From the NCBI GenBank assembly GCA_001642005.1, contig LWCA01000313.1, positions 1-32,683 on the forward strand: a stretch of 32,683 bases of DNA, read 5' to 3'. Source of the stretch: Intoshia linei. Lineage: Eukaryota; Orthonectida; Rhopaluridae. The translations under genes were made by a program, and so were the position numbers. Positions 1-11,869 of the stretch are shown one piece after another; positions within the stretch are counted from its first letter, which is position 1; each line of letters starts with the position of its first letter. A model generated the notes under the pieces. That model ran no database searches, was not told the origin of the DNA, and saw only the letters and a program-made list of their open reading frames with translations.

Positions 1-542
1 TAGCTATTTGTATAAAAAATTTTATATTTAAAATAATATTTTTAAGATAATTGTTATATATTAGTTACTGTGAGGAATATATTGTTCAAAACTTTAGAAG
101 CGATGCCCCAGGGTTTTTTTAACAGTTGAGAGGTAAGATTTGATGCACATTGAATATTTTCAAAATGTTCATATGGTGGAAGGGTGTACTATTGATATAA
201 AAAGTGGTTCACACCCCTAGTGTCCACTATTTATTATTAGAAAAACAAATTTTGCACTTGAACCTTTTTTGATTTTAAGAATTTATTCAAAAAAATGAAA
301 TCGGTTAATATTAAACGATACTAAAATAAATGATATTGATAAATCGTATAAACATATTTATCAACTGAAATAAGCTGTATCAGAATAATCTTTTTTTAAT
401 TCTACGACTATCAATTTTTTAAATAAATGATAACATACAGACACGAACAATCACAAAAACAGGTCAAACTGAATAAGTTTTTGCCCGCGACTATGTACAT
501 TTTTCTGTTTATGCTGAATATGAATTTTTAAAGTGTTATTAC

Positions 543-3500
543 GTGTGGAACAGATTCCTCCTGGATCTCCGACTCTAGGTGAAGCAATCCAACCCAAACC
601 CAAAACACCATCTGAAAAGGCTATGGCTGTAAACAAGTGAGCCAAGCAACATTTTGACCAATCCGATTTACTGAATTGCTAAACAAAATACACTACAATT
701 AAAACTATCCAAAAGAATCCACCCTTAATACACAACATTAACAATATAATTCGGGCACACACAATGTATTGCCTATGTTTAATTTTTATTAACATGCAAA
801 TTACCGTCAATAATGCGTCTGTTGTCCACGCTTTATCGGCATTATAATGATCCGGATTATCCGATTTTTGTGTATGAACTAGAACCTAAAGGTTCATTGT
901 TACATTATAAACTTATATTATATTAAAAACCCTCAAAATTTCAAATCCGATATCCTTGTAATTTTTAAATGTGTGACTTCTATAAATATTGTCAACTTGG
1001 TCCATAATTGAAATCTAAATATTATATACATTACAATGCATTGTAATGTAAAGGGTCATGGAGAAGACATATAGGGGCCTACAATCATGAGGGACCGAAT
1101 ATTTTAATTTATTAATAGGTACTATTAAAAAATTTATTAAGTATGTCAAAATTATGATGACCAATGTTATTTTTATTAATTTTTAGACAATAAACAATTG
1201 ATTAAATAATGTAAAAAACGTGATAAAAAAAAATAAAATACTAAACGTTAAAATTTTTTTTATATGGTCCTACAATTTTCATGTGACCCGGGCCTACTGC
1301 TGGGTCTCCACGGCCCTGACTGTAAATATAGTAATTAATTAAACGTACCATTGTTTCAATTGTTTTTTGCTCGGATTTACCTCCCACCCTATCAAAGTAT
1401 CTAAAATCCGCAATTAGACATATTGCGCAAGTATTAAGTTGTTCATTGTTAGTTTGACGTTTTTTTCTGTAACTTACTATATTATCAAGTCATTTAAAAT
1501 TTTATTGTCTTAACCAGTTTCTTTCATTTTAACATTTGGTATGGTAGATGTGCATTTTCTAAACAAATAGATTTATTTGTCAAAATATATATAATTTTTG
1601 CTAAATTATATGCAATGCATATTATAACAAATTGAGTTCTTCAGGGTCAAAAATACAATTTAATTTTTTTTTTAAATATAAAATCAACCTTAGAAATAAA
1701 AAAAATAAATTCTGGGTTACGTTTTAAATAAATTAATATTTTCATAAATCTCAACCTCAGAAACTTACATCTTTATGGTAAAAACCACAAATTACTCTTT
1801 TTTATACATAAAAAAAGTCCTAAAATATTATAAAACATAAATTCTGGGGTAGTTTTAACGAGTTTAAATTAAAATGCACATTTTAGACGTGTGGTGCGAA
1901 ACATCAAAATTACATTAGACAGTGAAAGGGTTAATAAATAATTACCCATAGCTGTGATAATCCAAAGGGTTTTTTCTAAGTGATGTTCTATCATAGATAA
2001 TTATAGATTCACCAGATTTATCATTCGCGTAATTACTTAAAGGCTAAAATATATTATTTTTTAAATTATGACTACAATACACAAACAATCAACATTTATG
2101 TTCCATCATAAAATTTGGTATTCTCAGTAACTATACTTAAATGGTATTGTACACTGTACAGCAGTGTTCGCCAAATTCTTTTATGTCCGAAAATTAAAAA
2201 AAAAAATTATTCTGATAGAGCTTATTCCAGTTGATATAATTACAAAAGTTCAACCCGAGAAATCTATGCATTCCCGATAAAAAATAATTTTTAATATATT
2301 ATCAACCAATACTTTTCAAATATTTCGATTAACATAAAAATTGAAAATGTAAATATTGATCCTACAATTTTAAAAAAAATGTGCATTTGTAGTCTACACA
2401 TTTCCAATTATAATAAAAATCTATATAATTCATTCCTTCCTTATTTTTTCATTGAAACGCAATTTTTCAATCTCAAAATTTGAGACTCAAATTATCATTT
2501 TCAAAACATTTTGTTTAAAATTTAAATTAAAGCTACAACAACGAATTAATAAAAGTTAGACAACTTTGTTATTATCATTTTTATATTTATAACAATCAAT
2601 AACGATTATATATACTTAAGTTTTAAATCACGTTGAAATTTAAAATGCTTCTAAATCGCAAAACAGAAGGTTTAATAATGCAAATGCATAATTCACTTAT
2701 TTAAAATCAAGGAATATTTATATTACTCTTACAAAAAATTGTATTTATATTTTATTGCAATTCAGGTTTTATCTGTTGTTTCAATAGTTTTAAATTTTCT
2801 ATCTCGCCAACTTTTTCGAAATCCCAAGAATGGCAAGTTACAGAGAGAATACTGTAAGTACAGTATAAATATATTAATGAGTCAGTATCTGACTGTCAGA
2901 TACTCTTCTATCACAACTATTTTCTAACAAAAAAATATTTGAAATATCTCGTGCCACCCACTTTGGCAAACACTGATGTACACTGACTTCAAAATAAAAA
3001 ATTATAAGCTATGACATGTAATTATTTTTACTATTTAGTCTATTAAATCAAAATTTCAATTTTTGCATGTTAAAAAATATAAATAATTTATTTTCAAAAA
3101 CTTTATTATTTCACGATATTATATTATGGATTATTCTATACACTAATATATGGTTTTTATATTAACGCGGTAATAGAAAGTAAATTGATATTCTTATATG
3201 AACCAATGAAAATAAAGAATTCTTCTCACTAAACTGTAAATCAAATTTACATTTAATAGAATCTATTATATACATAAATTTAGAAAAAAATAACCTCAAA
3301 CATGATTAATTGATTATCAAACGACATTTGCCCGTTTAATGATTGTCCATTCATAAATAAACGAACGTGAGAGTCTGGTTTACCTAATAACACGTAAAAA
3401 TTTAGCAACGAAGTAATTTAACAGTTACCTATAATTTTCCCTTTAAAATAACAATTTTTATCAACATTAATTTTTTCATAATTTTCATATCCCGCTTTTA

Positions 3501-3964
3501 CGTTATATGCTGAAAAATCTTTTGAAAATAAGTTTTCACTAGGATATACGTGCAAGGTATAACTGCTAAATTAATAAATTAGAATTGTTATTGTAGAATA
3601 ATTAATATAGATATAATTACACATTTTTGTAAAGAATGTTCAACTTCTTTCCTGTCAATTGATGGATTGATCTTTTAGTTTTCACATTCACGTCAAATTT
3701 GTTAAAAATTTCGTAATACTTTAAATCAATTGCTATAAAAATTGATGACATAAATAAACATAATTTATTATTATCTAATCCATAATATTATATTTTATAA
3801 GTTTAAAGCAATAAAAAAAATGTTATGGATTATTTGAAATATATCCTAGAATCTTAATGGTAAAATTTACAAATAAGAACAATGATTATATACATTGTAT
3901 TACCTGAATAATAATTGATTGTAATTGACAAATTTAACAAAAAAATAAAAATTCTTCGATCCAT
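543..3964 (-). CDS. ADAM17: ADAM17/TACE-like membrane metalloprotease, N-terminal 323 residues (3' part beyond left edge)
   Basis: Ectodomain sheddase of the reprolysin family. Ten exons on the minus strand: 3904-3964, 3621-3732, 3429-3565, 3295-3383, 1946-2043, 1515-1558, 1349-1476, 931-1014, 805-885, 543-678; all phases close. Residues 1-20 (MDRRIFIFLLNLSI...) look like a signal peptide. The prodomain follows human ADAM17, with IIGKPDSHVR (103-112) for VVGEPDSRV, then FEPLSNYANDKS (132-143) for EPLWRFVNDTKD. A lone Cys at 168 could be the cysteine switch, and RKKR (184-187) is a furin-type site. The catalytic domain starts with NTCAICLIADFRYF and continues through HYNADKAW, QFSKSDWSKCCLAHLFT and GVLGLGWIASP to GGIC. 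The zinc motif HExxH is not in the window, so catalytic competence cannot be judged. CLAHLFT and the QFS lead-in fit ADAM17 better than ADAM10. The last donor (542/541) is the least certain splice. Confidence 0.85.
1053..1318. mobile_element. hAT-type MITE, family A copy 1 (266 bp)
   Basis: Non-autonomous element in the ADAM17-like intron 1015-1348. The right end reads GCTGGGTCTCCACGGCCCTG and the left end GGGTCATGGAGAAG, degraded inverted repeats of each other. Flanks are AATGTAAA (1045-1052) and ACTGTAAA (1319-1326), an 8-bp target duplication with one mismatch, as expected for hAT. Related copies lie at 22471-22702 and 28632-29196. Confidence 0.75.
2162..2975. mobile_element. hAT-type non-autonomous element (814 bp)
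   Basis: Lies in the 1.25 kb ADAM17-like intron 2044-3294. The left terminus CAGTGTTCGCCAAA pairs with the right terminus TTTGGCAAACACTG with one mismatch. Flanks CTGTACAG (2154-2161) and ATGTACAC (2976-2983) match at 6 of 8 positions, a decayed hAT target duplication. The 62-codon open frame at 2739-2927 inside it resembles nothing I know. Confidence 0.65.
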
Positions 3965-4370
3965 AAAAATTTTGATATGATAAAATACTTGTTAATATTT
4001 GTTAGTAAATTTACAAAACGTACATTTTCATGGTTGCACAAATATCTCGCTACAATTTACAAAAACGATACACATTGTTTACTCAATTTCTCCATTGGTG
4101 CTTGTTTTTTGGATACATTTACATTTAAATATTTTGTATTATAGAATTTTTGTGTTTTGTAAATTAACATCTGTCGTTAAATTTATACAAAAGTGATTAA
4201 TTGTAACATTGTAAATTAAATTATACCATTTAATTTAAAGATTATAAAATAAATAAGATGAAATAATTTAAATTTTAAAAATTTTACTATTTAGTCTGTA
4301 AAAAGTATAAAATTGCAAAAAAATTGTCTAGAAAGTTGGATATTATTCCAGACTTTAAATAATTATCTAT

Positions 4371-4378
4371 AAAAAAAA
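4371..4378 (-). terminator. Pol III terminator of tRNA-Asn
   Basis: Run of eight T on the minus strand directly after the tRNA 3' end, the usual RNA polymerase III stop. Confidence 0.8.
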
Positions 4379-4451
4379 CGCCCCCTATCGGTGTCGAACC
4401 GACGACCTTTCGGTTAACAGCCGAACGCTCTAACCACTGAGCTAAGGAGGC
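4379..4451 (-). tRNA. tRNA-Asn (anticodon GTT)
   Basis: Full cloverleaf on the minus strand, 73 nt. The acceptor stem GCCTCCT pairs with AGGGGGC through one G-U, with discriminator G. The D arm is GCTC...GAGC. The anticodon stem TTCGG/CCGAA encloses loop CTGTTAA (anticodon GTT, Asn). The T arm is GTCGG TTCGACA CCGAT. No intron, no encoded CCA. The A and B boxes are intact, and eight T on the minus strand follow immediately (4371-4378) as a Pol III terminator. Confidence 0.97.
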
Positions 4452-5117
4452 ACAAAATCTTATATATTTTATATTATTTAAACTTCGTCACAACTATATT
4501 TAAATTGGTGAAACCCAAAACAGATGTAGATCCTATATTCTTAATTCATTCATTCATTTTTGTATAATGCCTTTCATTTAAACATGCATATATCACATGA
4601 AAGTTTTATTTATTTACACCTGTAATGTTATGCGGCTGTGGTAACACTTAGTATCTTAGTAAAATCCATAAGGGGTTGCATTATACAAAAATGTTTAAGC
4701 AATGCGTGAGAGAGTGTCGACAGTTAAACGAGTAAACTAGAAAATAAGTACAAACAATATTAACTGGAAAGTGTTTCAATATTTAGTAAATTATTTACTG
4801 TACATGTAAATGTTTATTGTACTAAATTGAATGATTTTTTTTCAAAAGTTTATGCATGTATTGGAAACGAACCAAATTTGTATGGCTCCACTTTAACTTT
4901 GTCAAATTTACCTATTTGAAACTTGGTTTAATTTAAAACTACTACACCAATACACAAACCACATTTGTATTTCTAAAGTTTAATAAAGTTTATTGTATAA
5001 ATAGATAGATAGATGCCTAGAAACTAAAATACTTATATATTCTTTAATATTCTTAATCTACAATAATGGAGATTATTGTTATTTGATTAAGTTGTTTAAA
5101 AAAACTACAATACAACA
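4452..5117. other. Intergenic region between tRNA-Asn and the GPAT gene
   Basis: No coding exon seen. It holds the foldback element at 4555-4693 and presumably the GPAT promoter, for which no TATA box or initiator can be singled out against the A+T background. A four-copy ATAG/GATA run near 5002-5014 is too short to be notable. Confidence 0.5.
4555..4693. repeat. 139-bp foldback element with perfect 16-bp inverted ends
   Basis: CATTTTTGTATAATGC (4555-4570) is the exact reverse complement of GCATTATACAAAAATG (4678-4693). The 107 bp between show no coding potential. Size and structure suggest a small MITE. No convincing target duplication was found, so the superfamily is unknown. Confidence 0.65.
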
Positions 5118-8100
5118 ATGTATAGCATATTTATATATTTGCTGCTATTTCCCTTTGTTGTAATTTATTTTACAATGATTTTTCTCGCTGGTATCGACAA
5201 TTCCTTGCTGTTGAATCAATATTATATAAAATTTTTGTTATATCTTTTTAAGGTAATTTATAATGTTATTTAAAAAATAGTAATATTTTAATAATCATTG
5301 ATAATAACCGATTAATAAATATTATTAAATAAAATATGAGTTGTAATACCACGATAATAAAGTAATTTAGTGGTCTACTAAAATAACCAAAAACCACGAA
5401 AAAGATTCAAACATTGACATTAATTTAAGACAATCCGATGTAGAATCTGAAATGGATATTACAGATTATACTTTTACTTCTAAAGGTTATTTATTATACA
5501 TTTGTATTTTTTAATTATATTTAGATTTGGCTACACCTGTTATTGATCGCGATACACATACCCAACAAGATCAGATTTTTTTTTCACGCAACTGCACCAT
5601 GTCTGATAGTTATGGACTCTGTCATCCAATTGATGTTATGCGATATGTCAAGCATGCTATGGAGGTTATTTTCAATATCTTGATCAGCGATTTGAGTTTA
5701 TTGTGTGATTACACGACCTCTATAAGTCTGACAAAATTAGATTTATACCTTTTTAAAGAAGACAAAAAACAACAACATGCGAATCTAATCAATTGTTTTT
5801 TAATTTAACAATATTTCTTTCTTTTTGTTTTTATAATCTTTTAATTTATATCGGTCAATTTAATAATACTGAATGCTTTTGCTTTTATCTTATGAATAAT
5901 AGTTAATATGTTTGTCAGTTATCGATGCCACTTTTGTGTGGTTTTAGTTATAGCTTGAAATCACTTATATTGTTATAATGATTATTTAAAATTTTTAAAA
6001 CACATTTAGAGTGTTGTTGAAGACGATGTTACTAAACGGTTTACCTCTGCCGGTACTTTTTTATTTAACAATTTATATTTATATATTTTGTTAGAATTAT
6101 CCAACTGGAATTTACTTACTCGAACGAATGCAAAACACCAATTTATTTCGTAATTTTATGATACAATATCTTTGGACCTTCTTTTTAGTGTTACTTTTTA
6201 TTTTAGGGGCCACATATAATTATATAAAAACATTCTTAGATTGGGGTTAAATATTTATTATTTATTTGGGTTTTCAAAAAATGCATGATTTTCATATATC
6301 ACAACTTATTATCAACATTAATCCTTATCTTGCTACAGTAATTATTGATAGTGAGTTTATTTGTTTATTTAGATACAAATTGACTTGCTTGTGGATATTG
6401 GGATGTTTTACTAGATATTTCATTTTTTTACCCTTTAGGTTTATTAAAATTTTTATTATGTTCATTAATTTTAGATTATTTGTTTTAGTTTTTGCCATCA
6501 GTGTCATTGTTTGTGCTCATTTTATTTGTGGATTATTCAGAAATCGCAAGTAATCTATAATTTCATTTATTTCGTAATCTAGAGAGTTTCAGTTGAAATT
6601 ATTGTTTTTTGAAAATACTTTTAAGGAATTTGAGTTTTGTTTTAATGTAAAATTTAAGGTCATTTTGGGAGATTTTTGTGAATTGGTTTTTGAAAGTAAA
6701 AATAGCTATTCATAATCTATATACCAATGGTTCCCGATTCAAATAGTGTACGGACCCCATTTTAAAATATTTATTTTTTTGGACCTCTATGAAAAATGAA
6801 ATATAAAACGTTTATGAAAAAATTAAAGGTTTTTTCCAGTAAGATTTAGTAAAATCTTGTTTTTTAAAAAAATATTGGAAAAAGGGGATTTTTTATTTTC
6901 GGTTTTGGATTAAGAAGTTGTTGCTCATAAGATTTAGTAAAATCGGATTATTCAAAAAAATGTTGGAAACAGGGGATTTTTTGTTTAAGGGTTGGTAAAA
7001 TTGGATAATTTATTTTCGGTTTTGGATTAATAAGTTGTTTCTCATAAGATTTAATAAAATCGGATTTTTCCCTTAAGGCAGTGGTTTTCAACATTTTTGT
7101 GTTCCCTTATAAACATAAAAAATTTTCGTGACATCATAATTTGTTATATACTTCAAACATCTCATCAGTTCACATAAATGAAAATATTAAAAAATCATAT
7201 TCAGTTTTATTTATATTTGATACTGTGCTCAGTACAATGTATTATTATAATAACTAAATTTATATTTTTTCATTTGAAATTTGAGGTTACATTTTAGATA
7301 CAATTATTGATATCTGTGTCTTAAACTAAATGAGCTAGCCAAAATGTTACACCTTGATTTCTGAGTTTATGTTTATATATAATTATTGAGGAATTATGGT
7401 ACCACCCAAAATGTTATTTTTAGGTTTACGAATACTTGTTATGTATTCAATTGAAAAATATATATTTATCGATTTAGAAACTACCATGGGCATTTGCACA
7501 ATTTGACAATACAAGTGTACAGATTAACTGCTAGAGCTCTAAGCGCAGTCATCAAATTTCACAATCCGTAATTTAATTTTGTGTTACATGTTAATCAGTA
7601 CATTGTATTGCAATATATGTTTTTTAGGTTTTAATGATTACATTTTAACCATATTTCAAAACTATTCAATTGGGTTATATTTTTGTTTTTATGGATATTT
7701 AAAATGGTTGTTTTATGTTGATATTTTTACAATAAACACAATTTGGAATGACGAGTATACTGATACAGAAGCAGTCTATTGTTCAAAGTTTATAGTCCTA
7801 TAACATTACTTATGTAAATTAAAATTTCCTGTCCTAGAATTTAAATAAAACTTGAAAACTCTACGAATTCCTGGTCAAAACCGATTTTTAATATATTAAC
7901 ACCCACTATTTTTTAAATTTTTAAATTGCAATGAAAATTTCAATATTTACCCTACAAGTTCAAATAAATGAGGAGTGAAGTTATTTATTTAAAATAGAGA
8001 AATCTGGGAGAAATTTGTAAAGCGTTGGGAAAAGTGAATAGTGAGATGTTTATGTAAAATTCAACAAGTTCGTTCTTGGTAGAGTTAACGAAGTTGTACG

Positions 8101-11100
8101 AACTATAAAACAGTCAATCTAGTATAATACTATTATTAATATTGTGATGACTTTTTAATTTTTATATATTTTTACATAATAATGTATTATAATACTACCT
8201 TGACATGATAAGGGTGTTTTTACAAGGCATAATGTTTGTTTATTCGTGGTGTATAAGGTATATTATACATGTTAATATTGCTTTGTAATAAATATGATTT
8301 TAGAGAACATAAAGCCAAACCTGGCGGTATTTGTGTTGCGAATCATACATCTCCAATTGATATTATTTTATTAGGCTGTGATAATGTTTATGGAATGGTA
8401 ATATTACATTAATTAATTACAGGCATGTTTCGGTTTTTCTCGTCAAGCCTCAAAATAAAAAGTCTACTTTTATAAAAATTTTTAGTATATCAAATTGATA
8501 TATAGTATAGATGGTAGACTGAGCCGAACCTAACAAGCTCGATGCCACTCGGAAATAAAAATAGACCCTAAAAAATTATGAAAACAATGCGTAGTGTCAT
8601 ATAGCCCTAACCACCTCTTCAAAGCTCTTAGCTCGAGAGCCTTGACTTGCCATCTTAAATTTAACACGCAAAATAGTTGATATTTAAGAATAAAAATTTT
8701 TAATGCTCAATTTGGAATAAATTTTTACAAACATGTTGTTGAGACCCGGAGATCGAGGAGATCGAGGAGACCCGGACCATGGTATCGGTATGGTAGTTTC
8801 TGCACACATAACAGATTATCCCCTAGGGGTGTTCCAAAATTTTATAAATTAGGTCTAAATACTGATAAAGTTGCGTGTGATAGTTATATGATAAATGTGA
8901 ATAGAAGAAAAATTTTGGAATATTTTTAGTGGAAAAAATAGAAATAAGTGGAAGCTTGCCATTTCAAAAATTTCATACAAAAATGTTCTACAAAAACTAA
9001 AATATAACTTTATTTACTGGAATGTTACGATGAGATCCTGTATTTATGTTTTGAGTGGTCTTGTGTTGATCGTCATGTTTGGTTGTTCACTTTGCTTCTT
9101 TAAATTTAATTCTATCTCGTTTACTTTATATTTTATAGATGTTTAAAGTTCTTATAAATTTATAAGAATTATCATTTTTCATTATAAAAGTTTTCACTAA
9201 AAACAAAAATAAATGAGGTACAAACAAAACAAAACTTGTCGATACTTTTATAGGAGATAAATTAATGGACCGATATAATTTAACACGTTGGAATTCTAGA
9301 TTCGAAGCATTAGTAATATTTATAAAAAAAGAATTTGGTGGAGTTGTTGCCCAAAAACAAACAGTGATAATTTTAAAAATAGTATCAACCCAACTTATGA
9401 TTATTCAAAAGGATGAGATTAGTGTACTTGATGTCATTTGTGCCTTTAGAAAAATTTATATTGAATGGTTTGATGAAATAACATCTTTATTATCAATTTC
9501 AACTATTAATAATTTGCGAAATATGTGAAAAAATAGGTGGATTATGTTCGAAACTAGTAACATTGGAATAATTATTAGACATTTTCGATATTTTTTTAAT
9601 TATGATAGTATTAATATGTTTACTGAAAATTGCGATTTAGACGACAATATTTTCAACAACTGGGTTTTTACTGCATTAATAAATGAAAAATTCATTGAAT
9701 TTAAGGTAGAAGAATCTAATATGCAAGAAAAATTAGCATTAGGATTGGAAATAGCATTTGAAAAATTACCAGTGCATAACATTTTGTTCAGAATGTTATG
9801 TAAAATACCATTAACCGAAGCTTCAGTTGAAAGAGCCTTTTCTAAACATCATCAATTTCATAATTATCTAAGAGCAAATCTATCCACAGAAAATTGAATG
9901 ATCAATTGTTTATTTGATACAATTGAGAAAAATTTTATGAATAATTAATTGTACATTACTATATAATAAACAATATTTTATTTTATTGACACTACCATAA
10001 TATATAGATTTATATGTTCTGTATTAATCATTTAACCTTAACCTTCTTTTATTATTTCTATCTTATTGGAAATAGCAATAACACTACAAATTATTAATCT
10101 AATATTTCAATTATAAATAATTGTGCTAGTACGATTTTTTTAATGCTGGTAAGAAAAACCAGCAAGCCCATGAGGATACCAGCAAAACTCACATCCTTGG
10201 TGATGATCATGAGTCATGACAAATTTTAATTATTTGACTTAAGATTTATTATTATTTTAATTATTATTTTTTTTTAGTAATTATTTTACTTTTATTAAAA
10301 ATATATGATGCTCATAATTTTAAAAACTATCCATGAATGTGTTTTTAAAATATCAAGATAATTTTTATTTTTTAAAAAGAGGACACCCGGGTTATGCTCT
10401 GAAGGTGCAATTTTTGTTTTTGGAATTTCTGGGACTGTCAGTTTTCTAAATTGTTACACATTGCACTATTTACCCAACTTGGAACTGCAGTGGTCTCCAA
10501 AATTTTTACTGTTATGGCCCACCCCATATGTAAAAAAATTCTAAACATTTTAAATCGATTTTCCGAAAAAATTGAATGAGCTTTGCTGGAATATTTTCTC
10601 CAAAAATGTGGACCAAAATGTTTAAATATTATTCAAATGACTCTAAAAAACGTTTGGTGGTTTTTTTGTTTAAACTGTATAGATCAGAAGTGTCAGACTC
10701 AATTTGCTTGGCGGGCCAAATGTGAAAAAAAATTATGTTAAAACTAACAAATTTAATTAATTTATAATAATTTTAAGTCATAAAATGAAATATGAAACAA
10801 TAAAATGGATTAAGTGTAAAAATAATGTTAAAATTGTAATAATGAATAAATATATGAAAAAACTGTAAAATAAGAAATATGTGTAAAAAAATTGTTATAA
10901 AAAAATAAAAATTTATATTATAACGCTGGCCGCACATTCCATAATTGATACCCCTGATATAGATTGAAATTAATCACCCTGTTTTTGTTATTAATTTATT
11001 AAGTTTTATTCAATTTTTGAAATTTGTCAAAAATCTCGTGACGCACCTAATTTTATTTTGCGGTCCACCTTTTGGGAACCAATAGGTTATACGGACAGAC

Positions 11101-11854
11101 ATATTTTTAGCAACTTTTATTTTATATAAGTAAAGATTCTAATATAAAGTAAATATATATTTTATAATATATTTAGATTGGTCAAAGTCACAGTGGTTTT
11201 ACCGGTTTCATGCAACGAATTTTATCATTGGGACAGGATAATATTTGGTTTGAAAGATCTGAAAATCAAGATAGGAATGTTGTACAAAACAGACTGAAAG
11301 ATCATGTTTCAGGTGGACTAAAGAGTCCAATACTCATTTTCCCTGAGGGTACATGTATCAACAATACTTCTACAATGATGTTTAAAAAGGGTTGTTTTAC
11401 GGTCGGTGGTGTTATTTATCCAGTGGCAATGAAAGCACGAAATAAGTGGCTTAATTAATTTAAAATTTAGTATGATCCCAGATTTGCTGATCCTTTTTGG
11501 GATAGTAGTCGACAATCAATGATTAAACACATTTTGATGATTTTTACAAGTTGGGCACTTGTTTGTGATATTTACTATTTACCACCAATGCAAAAGTTGG
11601 TAAATTGATAATTTAAAGCAAAATATATCATTGTTTAGGACAGTGAAACAGACATTGAATTTGCCCAGCGAGTTAAAAGAGTAATTTCTCTTCAAGGTGG
11701 ATTTGTCGACCTTGGATGGTATTTTCCTTTGAATGTCATTTTTACAGTAATAATTAGGGACGGAATGTTAAAAAGAAAAGAAGTAAGTGAATCATCCAAA
11801 GCAAACCAACAGAAAATTTACGGTAACGTTAGATTAAGAAACTTTGAAAAATAA
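5118..11854 (+). CDS. GPAT4: Glycerol-3-phosphate acyltransferase 3/4 (ER membrane), 470 aa, 12 exons
   Basis: First acylation of triacylglycerol and phospholipid synthesis: acyl-CoA plus glycerol-3-phosphate gives lysophosphatidic acid at the ER. Exons: 5118-5252, 5371-5485, 5525-5664, 6010-6052, 6095-6149, 6373-6549, 7478-7567, 8304-8397, 11177-11434, 11471-11599, 11639-11718, 11758-11854. Phases close throughout; 470 residues against 434-456 in human GPAT3/4. A hydrophobic N-terminus (1-25) and a long hydrophobic hairpin (about 165-217) anchor it. The PlsC motifs are intact: NHTSPID (His266, Asp271), FPEGTC (338-343), YPVA (364-367). TKRFTSAE (about 138-145), WFERSE and INNTSTMMFKKG are GPAT3/4 signatures. 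The 11435-11470 intron has a GC donor. AATAAA at 11861-11866 is a likely polyadenylation signal. GPAT3 and GPAT4 are not separable here. Confidence 0.95.
6725..6790 (+). mobile_element. Degraded hAT-like terminus
   Basis: CAATGGTTCCCGATTC followed by GTACGGACCCC resembles the hAT terminal consensus CAGTGGTTCCCAA...GGACCCC. No matching right end was found, so the element is probably truncated. A second unpaired end, CAGTGGTTTTCAAC, starts near 7080. Confidence 0.4.
6838..7075 (+). repeat. Imperfect direct repeats, roughly 110-bp unit, in a GPAT intron
   Basis: AAGATTTAGTAAAATC recurs near 6841, 6930 and (as AAGATTTAATAAAATC) 7046. Each of the first two is followed by an A-rich run, a TTGGAAA block and GGGGATTTTTT. 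ATTTTCGGTTTTGGATTAA precedes the second and third. Two full units and a partial one, diverged. Confidence 0.6.
8507..8806. mobile_element. Degraded MITE, family B copy 1
   Basis: The left part has CCGAACCTAACAAGC and the right part has ATCGGTATGGTAG. Both match the ends of the longer copy in SMG6 intron 1 (CGAACCTAGCAAGCCCG ... GTACGGTAGGTTCGGCACTG). Internal words such as TTTTTAATGCTCAATTTGG are also shared (16980s). Boundaries are approximate; a tandem GATCGAGGA duplication lies near 8751. Confidence 0.5.
8812..8950 (+). repeat. Dispersed repeat shared with 28860-28990
   Basis: AATACTGATAAAGTTGCGTG and the following TGATAGTTATATGATAA are nearly identical to 28908 onward, inside the TTAA-flanked element. 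Probably a partial copy of that element. No TTAA pair was recognised around it. Confidence 0.55.
9265..9897 (+). pseudogene. hAT transposase C-terminal fragment, one in-frame stop
   Basis: Two stretches in the same reading frame, separated only by a TGA at 9526-9528. The first holds LTRWNSRFEAL, the usual catalytic-core lead of hAT transposases. The second ends with LCKIPLTEASVERAFSKHH and LRANLSTEN, the hATC dimerisation signature. The N-terminal BED finger and most of the DDE core are missing upstream. It lies in the sense direction inside the 2779-bp GPAT intron 8398-11176. No matching terminal repeats were found around it, so it is an old decayed copy. Confidence 0.85.
10488..11085. mobile_element. 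hAT-like element hosting a second element
   Basis: The left end CAGTGGTCTCCAAAATTTTT and right end CTTTTGGGAACCAATAG resemble decayed hAT CAGTGGTTCCCAAA termini, with GGCCCACCCC and GTGACGCACC subterminal words. The 8-bp flanks do not match, so pairing of the ends is tentative. The 272-bp MITE at 10685-10956 is inserted within it. Confidence 0.5.
10685..10956. mobile_element. hAT-type MITE (272 bp), nested
   Basis: Left end CAGAAGTGTCAGACTC with GGCGGGCC, right end GGCCGCAC...GATACCCCTG, typical of hAT MITEs. Target duplication GTATAGAT (10677-10684) and ATATAGAT (10957-10964), 7 of 8. It sits within 10488-11085, itself in the GPAT intron. Confidence 0.7.
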
Positions 11855-11869
11855 TGTACTAATAAAACT

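Noticed and set aside
1-542. Zinc-site (HExxH) exon of the ADAM17-like gene at the left edge.
   Set aside because: No HExxHxxGxxHD code was found in any frame of the minus strand here; the exon must lie further left.
543-678. ADAM10/Kuzbanian catalytic fragment.
   Set aside because: GVLGLGW suits both, but the preceding exons (NTCAICLIADFRYF, HYN...AW, QFS...CLAHLFT) and the prodomain follow ADAM17.
6266-6553. 95-codon plus-strand frame as a separate membrane protein.
   Set aside because: From 6373 on it is GPAT exon 6; the part before 6373 is the intron between exons 5 and 6, confirmed by phase and homology.
7579-7803. 74-codon hydrophobic frame.
   Set aside because: Lies wholly within a GPAT intron; homology requires exon 7 to join directly to exon 8 across it.
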